A stretch of 61,472 nt of DNA from DSUN01 sp035527715 (GCA_035527715.1 DATKZY010000124.1:1-61472), one strand, 5' to 3'. Positions 48,501-56,444 are shown, counted from the first letter of the stretch. The notes: generated by a model not told the origin, from the sequence alone. Numbers and translations: made by a program.

Positions 48501-51020
48501 GGGGCTCTCCTCGGTGACCGGCTCCGCCCGCTCGGCGTCCCACGAGCCGTCGGGGGCCACGGTGCCCGAGCTGACGCGCACCTTGGCCGTGCCGAAGAGG
48601 TTCCTGTAGCGGCGGCGAAGGAGCTTGGCGCCCTCGAGGCGGGCGAGCCAGTTCCGCTCGTCCTTCTCCTCGCCGCCGCGCTTGGGCTCCAGCTTCAGGC
48701 CCTTGGCTTCCTCGGCCGTCTCCAGGATCGCCTCCAGCTCGTCGTCGGCGCCCTTCGCGAAGGTGAAGCGGAGCGCCCGTGTGACCGTGTTCTCCGGCGC
48801 CGCCACGACGTCCCATGCCAGCTTGCCGCTGTCCTTGAACAGCGTCCAGTGCTTCGGGTTCTCCGGGTCCGGCGGGTAGGGGGCATCGGGCTTCAGCACG
48901 CTGATCTTGAACCGCACGTCCTCCATTGTGGGCGGCGTGTCCCCACGCCGCGCATCGCGGGACGGGGACGTCCCGCCTACAGGGTTGGGCACGGGGAGGA
49001 CGATGCTGCCGATGGCCACGGGCCGCTGGAAGGCGAGCAGGATGTGCTGCTGGCGGCCCGGGCCTCTGGTGGACTCGAGCCAGGTGAGTCCGCCGGAGCA
49101 GCCGGCCGGCGTGCCCTTGATGCGGAAGAGGCGGACGAAGTCGTCGCGCGGGTCGGGCACGTAGTCGAGGCCGGAGCGCTTCTTCCGCGGGTAGGGCGGG
49201 AGGCAGTTCTCGATGTCCACGTCGCCGATGCCCACGGCGTTGTTCAGCCAGTCGCTCCCCGCGTCAATGGCCAGGTAGAGCCTGCCGCCGCCCGCCGCCA
49301 TGCCCCGGATGCCGCGGTGCCGCTTCTCGGTCTGGCTGGCCATCAGGACCTCGGCGACCTTCTGCGCCTCGATGTCCACGCCCCACACGCGGTCCATGCC
49401 CTCCTCGCCCGAGGCGCTCCAGCCCTGGTTTTCTACAAACACGGTCTTGCGGTCGGCGGCCATGCGGTGGGGGCCGCTCCAGGCCGCGAAGCTGTGGATG
49501 CCCCAGAGCTTCCTGCCATCGAGGTCGCAGGCGATGAAGCTCACGCCGCTCTCGGCGCAGCCGGCCCCGAAGAACACGCGGTCGCCCAGCGTCGTGACGC
49601 AGCAGGGCGGCGTGTGGTCGGCCATCCAGCCGCCGGGGCCGCTCGCGCCGTTGAGCCACGGGGAGTTGTCGGGCGCGTTGGCCTCGACGTTCGGGTAGGG
49701 AGTCATCTCGTAGCGGAGCTGAAGCGGCGGCCAGGCCAGCGCCTTCCACTCGTACGTGCCTGGGGCCACGAAGGTTCCGCGTTCGTCCTTGAGGTCCCAC
49801 TGCTCGGCGTTCGCGCCCTTCTTGCGTCCGGCGCGGGCGGCGAGGTTGCGCACGCGGCGGCCCTGGGCGTCGTTGACGGCTACTGTGACCGTGAGGTCGT
49901 CGGGCAGCGTGTAGGGGATGGCGAAGGGGGGCGGCGCCGCCTCGCGGTGGCGGAACTCGGGCACCGGCGCGTCGCCCAGGTCGCTGTACGCGTGCATCGC
50001 CTCGATGCGGGCGACCTGTGCGGGATTGGACTTGAGGATGAGCAGGCGGATGCCGCTCGTCTCGATGGGCTCGAAGGCAATCCACCGGCCGCGGTCCTCC
50101 TGCTTCTCGGCATAGTCGGCCAGGCGCTTCCACTCCTTCTCCACGGCCGCCACGGGGCTGAGCGTGGGCGGCCCGCGAAACGTCTCGATCCTCATGACCT
50201 CGAAGTTGTCGCGGAGATACAGCCCCGCGATCGTCCGCGGTTCGTCCCACGAGAGCACGAACCAGCTCGGGTCAATGTCGGAGACGGGCGGCCGGGGGAT
50301 GCGCTCCTGCTGGTTCGGCCCTGTGTTCTGCCAGGCGCCCCAGCCGCCGGTGATGCTCGATGCCCGATAGGTGTGGGGCGGGCCGAGCTGCGAGTACTGC
50401 GTGAACTCGCTCTCGGCCTGCGCCAGGGCGTCGGGCGCGATGTTGTGGAGCCGACGGGCCGAGAACCGCCAGCTCCGCAGCGTCGAACGGCGGCGCGACC
50501 GCGTCTCGGTGCACAGCACGGCGCGGGTCCTCGTGCCCGGCGGCAGGGTCACCACGCAGGGGCGGGACTGATTGGGGTAGGCGGGCGCGGCAACCCAGTG
50601 CTCGTCCTTGCTCGGGTCGCCGGGGTACGGCGCGCCCTCCTTCAGGCAGCGCAGTTCCCCAAGCTCCATCCACGCGGAGCCGATGGGCACGGGCTTGCGG
50701 AAGGCCACGAGGTAGTGGAAGACCGAGGGCTTGTCGTCGGAGGCGGCCTCGCCGGCCGACCAGCCGCGGCTGTCGCGCGGCCGAGGCCCGAGGCCCAGGA
50801 CGGCGAGCACCTCGTCGGGGCTCGACGGCGCCGCCACGCCGTCGCGGAAGGCCTTGCAGGCGGCGAGATCCACGTCGGCCTTCGCGAAGGGGGGCTGGAA
50901 CAGGGCGGACCCGTCGCCCGCGGCGCACAGCGCGCATGCGGCAAGCACAAGGCCGAACACGAACAGGCCCTCCGGCCTGTCGGGTCGCCTCCCGATCGGA
51001 CCCGGACTGCGTCGTTCCAC
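45594..51020 (-). CDS. very large exported propeller protein with FlgD-Ig-like and CBM9-like domains
   Basis: This 1808-aa protein takes GTG 51020, which has AGGAAG 6 nt upstream. The signal core is LFVFGLVLAACALCAAG. Discoidin-like beta-sandwich segments lie near residues 130-330. A FlgD-Ig-like domain (LTVTVAVNDAQGRRVRNLAA to APGTYEWKAL) lies near 395-445. NHL/propeller repeats (TSLAFDSDGKLYVFDS, SSLAVDAAGHLWAVEEQY) lie near 1050-1130. A CBM9-like domain (IKVDGDLGDWDGVEAMPL, LYLAYEVRG) covers about the last 270 residues. No catalytic motif was recognised. It has its own promoter at 51078-51106. Its role is presumably polysaccharide binding or a surface enzyme of unknown class. Confidence 0.75.
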   Translation of the reverse strand: MERRSPGPIGRRPDRPEGLFVFGLVLAACALCAAGDGSALFQPPFAKADVDLAACKAFRDGVAAPSSPDEVLAVLGLGPRPRDSRGWSAGEAASDDKPSVFHYLVAFRKPVPIGSAWMELGELRCLKEGAPYPGDPSKDEHWVAAPAYPNQSRPCVVTLPPGTRTRAVLCTETRSRRRSTLRSWRFSARRLHNIAPDALAQAESEFTQYSQLGPPHTYRASSITGGWGAWQNTGPNQQERIPRPPVSDIDPSWFVLSWDEPRTIAGLYLRDNFEVMRIETFRGPPTLSPVAAVEKEWKRLADYAEKQEDRGRWIAFEPIETSGIRLLILKSNPAQVARIEAMHAYSDLGDAPVPEFRHREAAPPPFAIPYTLPDDLTVTVAVNDAQGRRVRNLAARAGRKKGANAEQWDLKDERGTFVAPGTYEWKALAWPPLQLRYEMTPYPNVEANAPDNSPWLNGASGPGGWMADHTPPCCVTTLGDRVFFGAGCAESGVSFIACDLDGRKLWGIHSFAAWSGPHRMAADRKTVFVENQGWSASGEEGMDRVWGVDIEAQKVAEVLMASQTEKRHRGIRGMAAGGGRLYLAIDAGSDWLNNAVGIGDVDIENCLPPYPRKKRSGLDYVPDPRDDFVRLFRIKGTPAGCSGGLTWLESTRGPGRQQHILLAFQRPVAIGSIVLPVPNPVGGTSPSRDARRGDTPPTMEDVRFKISVLKPDAPYPPDPENPKHWTLFKDSGKLAWDVVAAPENTVTRALRFTFAKGADDELEAILETAEEAKGLKLEPKRGGEEKDERNWLARLEGAKLLRRRYRNLFGTAKVRVSSGTVAPDGSWDAERAEPVTEESPGIYALEWPEPQRIRGLAIMEIDGKRTEIDAYEGKAGPVDIAGKEGWKHLATYRQARRYFYWPDDKMNGNARYMDGYVDFGSEVATRAIRLRVVEQWVHREGDRAGLYGIRADRGGLKLDPTRCRVYGVAPLQSLGGEQAPDPMVTRRIEVVDPQARKIVKEVAFDRPGPLALNPAGELYTLSQSKVMKVDLEGGKHQTLVTDLVRPTSLAFDSDGKLYVFDSAPERRNVRVYDAAGKFLRTIGTPGGTQVGPWDPTRFGSVSSLAVDAAGHLWAVEEQYWPKRITQWRVPIAGNGRDGKFLREFLGNTSYGGGGVLDPWNKRRLFYGNLEFELDWEKGTTRLKSLTWPDGWEAAEQPIQIGDRVYMVTRPNGPGPTIPVGIVYLHDKDRLKRVAAFGLANYWRALQTNGEVLAYLGKKVLEDFQFVWADRNGDGEVQLAEVTFAPKKIHGISLFNRDLGAQAGTTRFQVKEFLPNGVPVYEAVELPKLEAATKGWMSTLYRLDNGTFFHMGNPEAAFSADGEQLWSYKTEGAGGHALNTAGPWHPAQVVCEFGWIGHETAHAGDLGEFVVFKTNVGSWTLWTSDGLLAGPIFRDIRDPKRLPWSMREHQRGLRLDDVTAAQEHFSGYFCRTFEDNKYYAVAGHNHASVVEVGGLDKFRRLGGTITVKPEDVRKAHEWEHHHAQQVARRDVKVLDCFRALSPIKVDGDLGDWDGVEAMPLVTADYAKIHGIPHSASFRMAYDAQHLYLAYEVRGLGPLRNSGNQWDKLFKTGAAVDLSLGADPKADPGRKQAVAGDVRLLMTWMAEKPVAVLYQPVAPQAKPGEGWEVASPVWKLSFDLVKIVDTVKMARAGGGDRYVVEAAVPLDALGLSFPSGSGATAGYPVRLKLDWGVLATDEGGTVVLGRHYWANKATSVLSDAPSEAALHPDLWGYVRFFDKSAKGIRMTEPKDLTPGGKGMDDGIKLELEEE

Positions 51021-51077
51021 GCCGAGCTTCCTGGGAATCGCCAACGTGTGGGATGCTCTCGCCAACGAACGCTTCCC

Positions 51078-51106
51078 ATTCTACTCAACGCCCGCGCGAA
51101 ATGCAA
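51078..51106 (-). promoter_or_regulatory. predicted promoter of the 1808-aa protein gene
   Basis: On the minus strand, TTGCAT (51106-51101), a 17-bp spacer and TAGAAT (51083-51078) lie 57 bp before GTG 51020. Confidence 0.65.
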
Positions 51107-51175
51107 AGCCGGCCCAGACCCAGCGCGTGCTGGCCGGGTGCGAACGGGGGAGGGGGCGTATGGCTGTCAAGGCGC

Positions 51176-51351
51176 TCAAGATGATCACGCGCGCGCAATA
51201 GGGTCTGATCACCTTGGCGGCTCTCCCGGACTGGGCGAGAGGCCGCCATAAGCCTCCATTTTCCCTGGACATGCGGCGCCCTCCGCCCGTGATCATGACC
51301 GCAGTCAAGATGATCAAGCCCTTCCGGCACGAGAGGGGGTGATCATCTTGA
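51176..51351. repeat. cluster of TGATCATCTTGA and TGATCA sites
   Basis: The 12-mer TCAAGATGATCA occurs at 51176-51187 and 51305-51316, and its complement at 51340-51351. Two further TGATCA palindromes lie at 51206-51211 and 51290-51295. The second and third 12-mers form a 12-bp stem with a 23-base loop just after the stop of the 52722 gene. This covers most of a 340-bp gap without a gene; otherwise only the promoter at 51078-51106 was seen. Confidence 0.65.
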
Positions 51352-51360
51352 AGGGGTCGG

Positions 51361-52722
51361 TCAGAACTCGGCCTTGGGCCAGCGGACGCGGAAGCCGATG
51401 TCGAGGGGCTTGCCGTCGGGGCGGTGCTGGGTTGCGCCGCCGTCGTCCTTGCCGTCCTCGCCGAGGGCGTAGACGGTGAGGCCGGCCCCGTCGGCCTTGT
51501 AGCGCAGCGGCTTGCCGTCGAAGGGGTCGGGGGGCACGGCCTTGAGGAAGTCGGGCATCAGGGCGGGGAGGTCGGCGGGCAGGCGGCCATGCTTGGCCCT
51601 GTAGCGGAGCGCGGCGAGGGCGACGCGGGCGCTCTCGCAGCGGGCGATGTGCTGCTGGCCGGTGCTGAAGACGCGCCCGAGCGCGGGGAGGATCATGCGC
51701 GAGACGACGTAGTGCCTGGGGATCCGCTCCTCGAGGTCCTTGCCCACCCGCGTGCCGGCAATGTAGCTCTCGGGATAGGGCTTGCGGGCCGCCGCCACGT
51801 AGTCGTTCATGATGTCGAGGTAGTAGCACATGTCCGTCTTGAAATACGCGTCGGGGATGAGGCGAAGGGCCAGGGGCAGCGGCATGTCGCCGGCGCCGAG
51901 CTGGCCGAGGAGTTCGCCGCGTTTCGGCGTGAGGACATAGGTCTGGTAGATGTCAATCCCGAAGCAGCGTTCGCCGACCATCGCTCCCTCGATGAGCTTG
52001 GGGTCGGCCGCGGCGGCGAGGGCGGCTTCGATGCGCTCCAGGGCGGCCGGCGAGGGCTTCGCCCGGCTGGCCCAGCGCTCCATCTGGGCGACGGCGAGCG
52101 AGTTGCACGCGACGCGGACGAGGGCGCTGATGAGGATCGGCTCCTGGCGCACGCACTCGCCCATCCGCAGCGCGCCGAGGAGTGAGCCGCCCGCCTCGTC
52201 GGCCTTGCCCGTCTCGACGCGCTCGATGGCTTCGAGTGCGAGGAGCCGCGCCCCCTGCCGCAGGTGCGACAGGTGGGGGAGCAGCATGCCCGGACCCTTG
52301 GCGAAGTCGAGGTCGAACTTGCAGTCCTCCCGCTCCGCCGCTTTGTGGAGTAGGGCGAGAATCTCCCCGTTCGCCGCGAGATAAGCCCGCGCGTTCTTCA
52401 GAACGATGGGCGGCAGCGCCTCGCCGACGTCGGGCAGGTTGACGGGGCCTACGATGGGCGCCCTGTTGCCGAGTTGCTCCACGGCCTTGTTCTCCGCCTC
52501 CATGAGCTTGAAGGCGGGGTTGAGGAACTCGGCGGCGTTGTGGCCGGGTGGCGGGTCGGGGTAGCGCTTCGCCAGTTCGGTCATGCTCGCCGGGTCGCCG
52601 GCCTCGGTCACCACTTTCATGCGGGCGGCGAGCCGCGCGCTCGCCACGGCGTTCCAGGCGTCGAGGAGGGAGAAGGGCAGGCTAAGGATGGACGTCAAGA
52701 GCACTTGGAGAGCGACGGGCAT
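51361..52722 (-). CDS. uncharacterised exported or membrane-anchored protein
   Basis: This 453-aa protein starts at ATG 52722, with AAAGGAGA upstream. A hydrophobic N-terminus (VALQVLLTSILSLPFSLL) acts as a signal or anchor. The body is helical without a recognised domain (SALVRVACNSLAVAQMERWA). The C-terminal region (ALAALRYRAKHGRLPADLPA, VPPDPFDGKPLRYK, VYALGEDGKDDGG) has the pattern seen at the end of many planctomycete proteins and resembles type II secretion pseudopilin C-termini. Function is unknown. It is monocistronic with its own promoter. Confidence 0.65.
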   Translation of the reverse strand: MPVALQVLLTSILSLPFSLLDAWNAVASARLAARMKVVTEAGDPASMTELAKRYPDPPPGHNAAEFLNPAFKLMEAENKAVEQLGNRAPIVGPVNLPDVGEALPPIVLKNARAYLAANGEILALLHKAAEREDCKFDLDFAKGPGMLLPHLSHLRQGARLLALEAIERVETGKADEAGGSLLGALRMGECVRQEPILISALVRVACNSLAVAQMERWASRAKPSPAALERIEAALAAAADPKLIEGAMVGERCFGIDIYQTYVLTPKRGELLGQLGAGDMPLPLALRLIPDAYFKTDMCYYLDIMNDYVAAARKPYPESYIAGTRVGKDLEERIPRHYVVSRMILPALGRVFSTGQQHIARCESARVALAALRYRAKHGRLPADLPALMPDFLKAVPPDPFDGKPLRYKADGAGLTVYALGEDGKDDGGATQHRPDGKPLDIGFRVRWPKAEF

Positions 52723-52743
52723 CGGCGGTCTCCTTTCCATCGG

Positions 52744-52772
52744 ATTCTACCCAGTCGCCCGCGTCCACGCAA
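52744..52772 (-). promoter_or_regulatory. predicted promoter of the uncharacterised exported protein gene
   Basis: On the minus strand, TTGCGT (52772-52767), a 17-bp spacer and TAGAAT (52749-52744) lie 22 bp upstream of the ATG. The repeat element at 52790-53083 begins 18 bp beyond the -35 box. Confidence 0.6.
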
Positions 52773-52789
52773 GGGGGAGAGGGGGCGGT

Positions 52790-53083
52790 GTGCGTGTAAT
52801 CTCCTACGGTCAAGGGTGCAACGTGAACGCCCGTAGGGCGTGGCGGAGTACAGCCCACGGTGCAGCGAAGCGGAACCGTGGGTTTGCGTCCGAGAAGAAG
52901 ACCCAGCCCCCGAAGGGGGCGGCGGAGCTCTCCAGCCGCTTGAGGCTCCGCCGCCCCCGTCGGGGGCTGGGCCACGGGAGGTCGTCAACCCACGGCTCCC
53001 CGAGCATCGCCGTGGGCTTCATTCCCTCGCCTCCTTCGGAGGCTCAAAACGCGAACGCCTGGCCCGTAGGAGATTACACGCAC
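52790..53083. mobile_element. 294-bp hairpin-rich element with 20-bp perfect terminal inverted repeats
   Basis: GTGCGTGTAATCTCCTACGG (52790-52809) is exactly inverted at 53064-53083. Inside are a CCCACGGT/ACCGTGGG hairpin (52854-52882), a 27-bp stem with one mismatch (52902-52928 with 52945-52971), a CCCACGGC/GCCGTGGG hairpin (52989-53016) and a small GCCTCC/GGAGGC stem near 53030-53043. No protein-coding frame is convincing. It looks like a MITE or structured-RNA repeat in the gap between two divergent genes. Confidence 0.75.
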
Positions 53084-53100
53084 CCAGGGGGCGTTGCTCG

Positions 53101-53129
53101 TTGACCCGCCGCGCCCACGCTGCTATCAT
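53101..53129 (+). promoter_or_regulatory. predicted promoter of the SNase gene
   Basis: TTGACC (53101-53106), a 17-bp spacer and TATCAT (53124-53129) lie 38 bp before ATG 53168. Confidence 0.65.
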
Positions 53130-53167
53130 GAGAGGCGATGGCCCGTGGGAATGCGAGGTGACTGGGT

Positions 53168-53764
53168 ATGCCGCGACGGCGCAGGATGAAGGTCGGTGGG
53201 CCGGTCGGGCTGCTCGTGGCGCTGCTGGCGGCGGCGGTGGCCTACTGGGCCGCGCGTCAGCCGCCGCAGGGCGTGCCGACCGAGGCGGTGATCGCTGGGA
53301 TTGCCGATGGCGACACCGTGCACATCCGGGCCAACGGGGTGAAGCACACGCTGCGGCTGATCGGGGTGGACACGCCGGAGGTGCACGAGAGCGACAAGCT
53401 CGAACGCGACGTCCAACGCACGGGGCAGGACAAGCGGACCATTCAGGCCCTCGGCAAACGGGCGAGCGACTTCACCCGCCGCCTGTGCGAGGGCAAGACG
53501 TGTCGGCTCGAGTACGACCCTGCCAACACGTCGGGCGGGCACCGCGACAAGTACGGCCGCCTGCTCGTCTACCTGTTCGTGCCCGACGCCTCGGGGCGCG
53601 AGGTGCTGGTGAACGCGGAAATCCTCCGCAACGGCTACGGCGCCGCGATGACGGCGTATCCCTTCGACGACGGGCGGAAGGCGGAGTTCCGCCGCCTCGA
53701 GCGCGAGGCCCGAGGCGCCCGGAAGGGCCTCTGGGCGGAATGGAAGACCCCGAGGGGCGAGTAG
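53168..53764 (+). CDS. membrane-anchored thermonuclease (SNase family)
   Basis: This 198-aa protein has an N-terminal basic patch and helix (GLLVALLAAAVAYWA, residues 14-28). The OB-fold nuclease domain covers about 38-195. Active-site residues align in spacing with staphylococcal nuclease: Arg63, Asp68 and Glu71 in RLIGVDTPE, preceded by ADGDTVHI, with a second arginine (Arg131) in KYGRLLVYLF. It should be a Ca2+-dependent nuclease facing the periplasm. It has its own promoter. Confidence 0.9.
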   Translation: MPRRRRMKVGGPVGLLVALLAAAVAYWAARQPPQGVPTEAVIAGIADGDTVHIRANGVKHTLRLIGVDTPEVHESDKLERDVQRTGQDKRTIQALGKRASDFTRRLCEGKTCRLEYDPANTSGGHRDKYGRLLVYLFVPDASGREVLVNAEILRNGYGAAMTAYPFDDGRKAEFRRLEREARGARKGLWAEWKTPRGE

Positions 53765-53795
53765 CGCGCGGAACGCCGTGCCGAGGCCCGCACCC

Positions 53796-54773
53796 TCAAA
53801 CCTCGACGTCCACGCGGTTGATGTTCTTGAGGTCGGCCTGGCCGAGGCCCAACTCGGCGGCTCGGGCGATGTGGATCGGCTTGTTGTTGTGGGGCGACAG
53901 GCCCTTCTCCTCACGCTTCGCGCGGAGGATGTCGTCCATCACGGCGTCAATCGCCACGGGGTCGGTGGCGGCGAGGACGCCGAAGTAGTCGAAGCGGCTG
54001 CGGGGCTGGAAGCCCGGGCCGCCGTCGTAGAGGCTGTAGAGCGCGTCGGCGATGCAGAGCCGCGTCTTCTCCTTGATGGGCCCGAGCGTATTGAGGTTGG
54101 CGATGGCGGCGCAGCAGTCGGCGTGGAAGCTGCCCGCGTTGGGGATGCTGCCGAGGTGGTTCTTCAGCGCGCCCGTGCTCGAGCAGCGGTGGTGGCTCTT
54201 CATGATCGGCACGTTGATCAGCACGTCGGCGTCGAGCAGGTGCTTCGAGAGCTTGGTGCCGATGGAGCCTGCCTTCACGTCGGGGCCGAGGTTGCCGCCC
54301 GTGCCGACGACCTGGATGATCTTCGGGTCGCGGCTGATCTTCAGGCCGCTCTTCGCCGCGTCGCCGTCCGAGCGGTCGTAGACGACGATGTTCCCCGGCT
54401 CGACGCCGGCCTTGAGGAGGCCGTCGGTGATCGCGTTGATCACCTCGCCGTGGGTTGTGGCGCGGGCGAAGAGGCCGTTGAACTTGATGGCCACCTTGTC
54501 CTTCGGGCGCACGTAGGCCGCCCAGGCCTTCGTCACGTCGTCCTTGCCTGCCAGCGTCATCACCGCCTTGTCCACGAGGGCCTGCGCGATCTTCGCGTCC
54601 ACCTCGAAGTTCTCGATCACCTTCTTCGTCTTGTCGCGCACGATCACCACGGTCGGCCCGCCTGGCGCCGCGAGGCCGATGCCCCTGGCGGCCAGCAGCG
54701 TCGCCGTGGCCGCTGCGCTCTGGACGAGAAACTCGCGGCGATTCAGCCCCTCTTGCGCTCTGCCGACGTTCAT
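53796..54773 (-). CDS. Tat-exported DUF362 protein
   Basis: This 325-aa protein starts at ATG 54773, with CAGGAGA 5 nt upstream. The Tat signal is NRREFLVQSAAATATLL. DUF362 strings follow: KVAIKFNGL, GIVVYDRS-like GNIVVYDRSDGD, DADVLINVPIMKSHHRCSST and GALKNHLGSIPN. DUF362 domains are often fused to ferredoxins, but no Cys cluster is present here apart from HADCCAAI. Function is unknown. It is divergent from the esterase gene at 54924. Confidence 0.8.
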   Translation of the reverse strand: MNVGRAQEGLNRREFLVQSAAATATLLAARGIGLAAPGGPTVVIVRDKTKKVIENFEVDAKIAQALVDKAVMTLAGKDDVTKAWAAYVRPKDKVAIKFNGLFARATTHGEVINAITDGLLKAGVEPGNIVVYDRSDGDAAKSGLKISRDPKIIQVVGTGGNLGPDVKAGSIGTKLSKHLLDADVLINVPIMKSHHRCSSTGALKNHLGSIPNAGSFHADCCAAIANLNTLGPIKEKTRLCIADALYSLYDGGPGFQPRSRFDYFGVLAATDPVAIDAVMDDILRAKREEKGLSPHNNKPIHIARAAELGLGQADLKNINRVDVEV

Positions 54774-54842
54774 GACGGTCTCCTGACGTGTTGCGTCACA
54801 CCTCGCCCTGCGATGCCCTATGAAACAGGACGACGCGTCGGG

Positions 54843-54884
54843 AGTCAAGCACACTTGATGTGTCGGGCGGCGAGGCGCTATGCT
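54843..54884. promoter_or_regulatory. divergent promoter region, DUF362 and esterase genes
   Basis: On the plus strand, TTGATG (54855-54860), an 18-bp spacer and TATGCT (54879-54884) serve the esterase gene. On the minus strand, TTGACT (54848-54843) is the likely -35 of the DUF362 gene, with a weaker T-rich -10 about 17-18 bp further on. Confidence 0.45.
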
Positions 54885-54923
54885 GCGGATGCGCGCGGAG
54901 CCACAGGACGGAGGACGGGTGTC

Positions 54924-55730
54924 GTGAGAAAGCGCCTTGCCATCATCTTGGCCCTTCTGGCCGCGCTGCCGGCGGCCCGAGCCGGCACGCTGGGCGAGCC
55001 GAAGGACATTGCCTTCACGGCCACCGTGGATGGCACCGAGCAGCGCTACGTGGAGATGCTGCCCGAGGCGTTCGACGCGGCGGCCGAGCACCACGTGGCC
55101 ATCGCCCTCCACGGCCACGGCTCGGACCGCTGGCAATACGTGAAGGACGGGCGCGGCGAGTGCCGCGCCGCCCGCGACGTGGCGGGGAAGCACGGGATGA
55201 TCTTCGTCTCGCCCGACTACCGCGCCAGGACCTCGTGGATGGGGCCGAAGGCCGAGGCCGACGTGGTGCAGATCATCGCCGAGTTGCGGAAGCGCCACAA
55301 GGTGGGCAAGGTCTTCCTCGTCGGCGGCTCGATGGGCGGCTCGGCCGCCCTCACCTTCGCCGCCCTCCACCCCGACCTCATCGCAGGCGTGAGCAGCCAG
55401 AACGGCACCGCGAACCACCTGGAGTACGACAAGTTCCAGGACGCCATCGCGGCCTCGTTCGGCGGCACGAAGGTGCAGATTCCGGAGGAGTACAGGAAGC
55501 GAAGCGCCGAATTCCACGCCCAGGCATTCACCATGCCCGTGGCGATCACGGCGGGCGGCAAGGACACGCTGGTGCCTGCGGCGAGCGTCGTGCGCCTCGC
55601 CGGCGCCCTCGAGCGGCTTGGCCGCAAGGTGCTCCTCATCTGCCGCGAGGAGGGCGGCCACAGCACCAACTACGCCGACACCGCCGCGGCGCTCGAATTT
55701 GTGCTGTCACAGGGCCTCGCGGCGAAGTGA
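54924..55730 (+). CDS. exported alpha/beta-hydrolase, feruloyl/prolyl-esterase type
   Basis: This 268-aa protein takes GTG 54924, with GGAGG 9 nt upstream. Residues 1-20 form a signal peptide (RLAIILALLAALPAARAG). LHGHGSDRWQ is the oxyanion region, the nucleophile elbow GGSMGGS gives Ser136, the acid is in GGKDTLVPA, and the His is in EGGHSTNY. It resembles LpqC/feruloyl-esterase-like polysaccharide esterases. The substrate is unknown. The gene ends 9 bp before the 3' end of the convergent PIN-toxin gene. Confidence 0.8.
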   Translation: MRKRLAIILALLAALPAARAGTLGEPKDIAFTATVDGTEQRYVEMLPEAFDAAAEHHVAIALHGHGSDRWQYVKDGRGECRAARDVAGKHGMIFVSPDYRARTSWMGPKAEADVVQIIAELRKRHKVGKVFLVGGSMGGSAALTFAALHPDLIAGVSSQNGTANHLEYDKFQDAIAASFGGTKVQIPEEYRKRSAEFHAQAFTMPVAITAGGKDTLVPAASVVRLAGALERLGRKVLLICREEGGHSTNYADTAAALEFVLSQGLAAK

Positions 55731-55739
55731 CGCGCCAGG

Positions 55740-56147
55740 TCAGAACTCGCAGAGCGGAGCCCCCATCTTCTCGAAGTGCTTGCGGTTGAACGTGGCGACG
55801 CATTGGCAATTCGTTGGCTCGATGCTTGCCGCGATGTAGGCGTCGGCGAATTCCCCTCCGCCCGCAACCGCCAACTGAAGCGCCGCCTCAACCCGGGACC
55901 GATCCGTGACCTCCAGGCCCGGAAGCGCCAGGATTCGGTAGAGCACGGCCAGGCACTCCTCCCTCGTCAGTCGGTAGCTTGAGCGAAGGGTCCAAGCGAC
56001 CTCGAAGAGCACGGGGGGACCCGTGACCAACTGGTGCACCCCAGCGGCCGCCTCATGGAGAAGGCGGGATGCACGATGCCGCTGGTCCTCGTCGTCTCTC
56101 TGGAAGAAGCGCAGGAAGACGTTGGCGTCGGCGAAGATCCGCTTCAT
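55740..56147 (-). CDS. PIN-domain toxin of an AbrB-type VapBC pair
   Basis: This 135-aa protein has a complete PIN acidic set: Asp7 (IFADANVF), Glu49 (VLFEVAW) and Asp102 (EFADAYIA). It is a predicted Mg2+-dependent ribonuclease. The ATG 56147 overlaps the antitoxin stop by four bases (ATGA). It differs from the PIN toxin at 6334 in antitoxin type, so the two modules are independent. Confidence 0.9.
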   Translation of the reverse strand: MKRIFADANVFLRFFQRDDEDQRHRASRLLHEAAAGVHQLVTGPPVLFEVAWTLRSSYRLTREECLAVLYRILALPGLEVTDRSRVEAALQLAVAGGGEFADAYIAASIEPTNCQCVATFNRKHFEKMGAPLCEF

Positions 56148-56383
56148 TCCTTCTCCAGGACGTGACGCGCCACTCCTTCGGCCATCAGCCTCCGCTCTTC
56201 ATCGGGTGGCAGGCTCCTTCCCAGGAAGCCTTCCAACTCGAAGAAGTCGGGGGCTGGCCGAACCACAAGGGAGTCTTTAGTGACCTCCAGGATGACCCTG
56301 CTGTTGGCCTTGATCCCCAGGGCTCGCCGGGCACGGACAGGGATGGTGATCTGCCCTTTAGACGATACGGTGGCCATGGACAT
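56144..56383 (-). CDS. AbrB/MazE-type antitoxin (VapB-like)
   Basis: This 79-aa protein has an N-terminal swapped-hairpin DNA-binding motif (ATVSSKGQITIPVRARRALG, then VILEVTKDSLVVRP) and a C-terminal toxin-binding tail (FLGRSLPPDEERRLMAEG). ATG 56383 has GAGGAGA 7 nt upstream; ATG 56377 is a weaker alternative. It should neutralise the overlapping PIN toxin and repress the promoter at 56416-56444. Confidence 0.9.
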   Translation of the reverse strand: MSMATVSSKGQITIPVRARRALGIKANSRVILEVTKDSLVVRPAPDFFELEGFLGRSLPPDEERRLMAEGVARHVLEKE

Positions 56384-56415
56384 GTCTCGCTCTCCTCGAT
56401 TCCGTTTCTTTACAT

Positions 56416-56444
56416 ATCCTATCGCGTCGGAATCTGCTAGTCAA
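56416..56444 (-). promoter_or_regulatory. predicted promoter of the AbrB-type VapBC pair
   Basis: On the minus strand, TTGACT (56444-56439), a 17-bp spacer and TAGGAT (56421-56416) lie 33 bp before ATG 56383. Confidence 0.65.

Noticed and set aside
45726..51251. An 1841-codon open frame on the plus strand
   Set aside because: It is antisense to the 1808-aa protein gene, with the same Val/Gly/His/Arg-rich composition and no motifs.
52840..53988. Open frames inside the 294-bp hairpin element
   Set aside because: The frames arise from hairpin and repeat sequence and read in several frames without coding character, so they were not called as genes.
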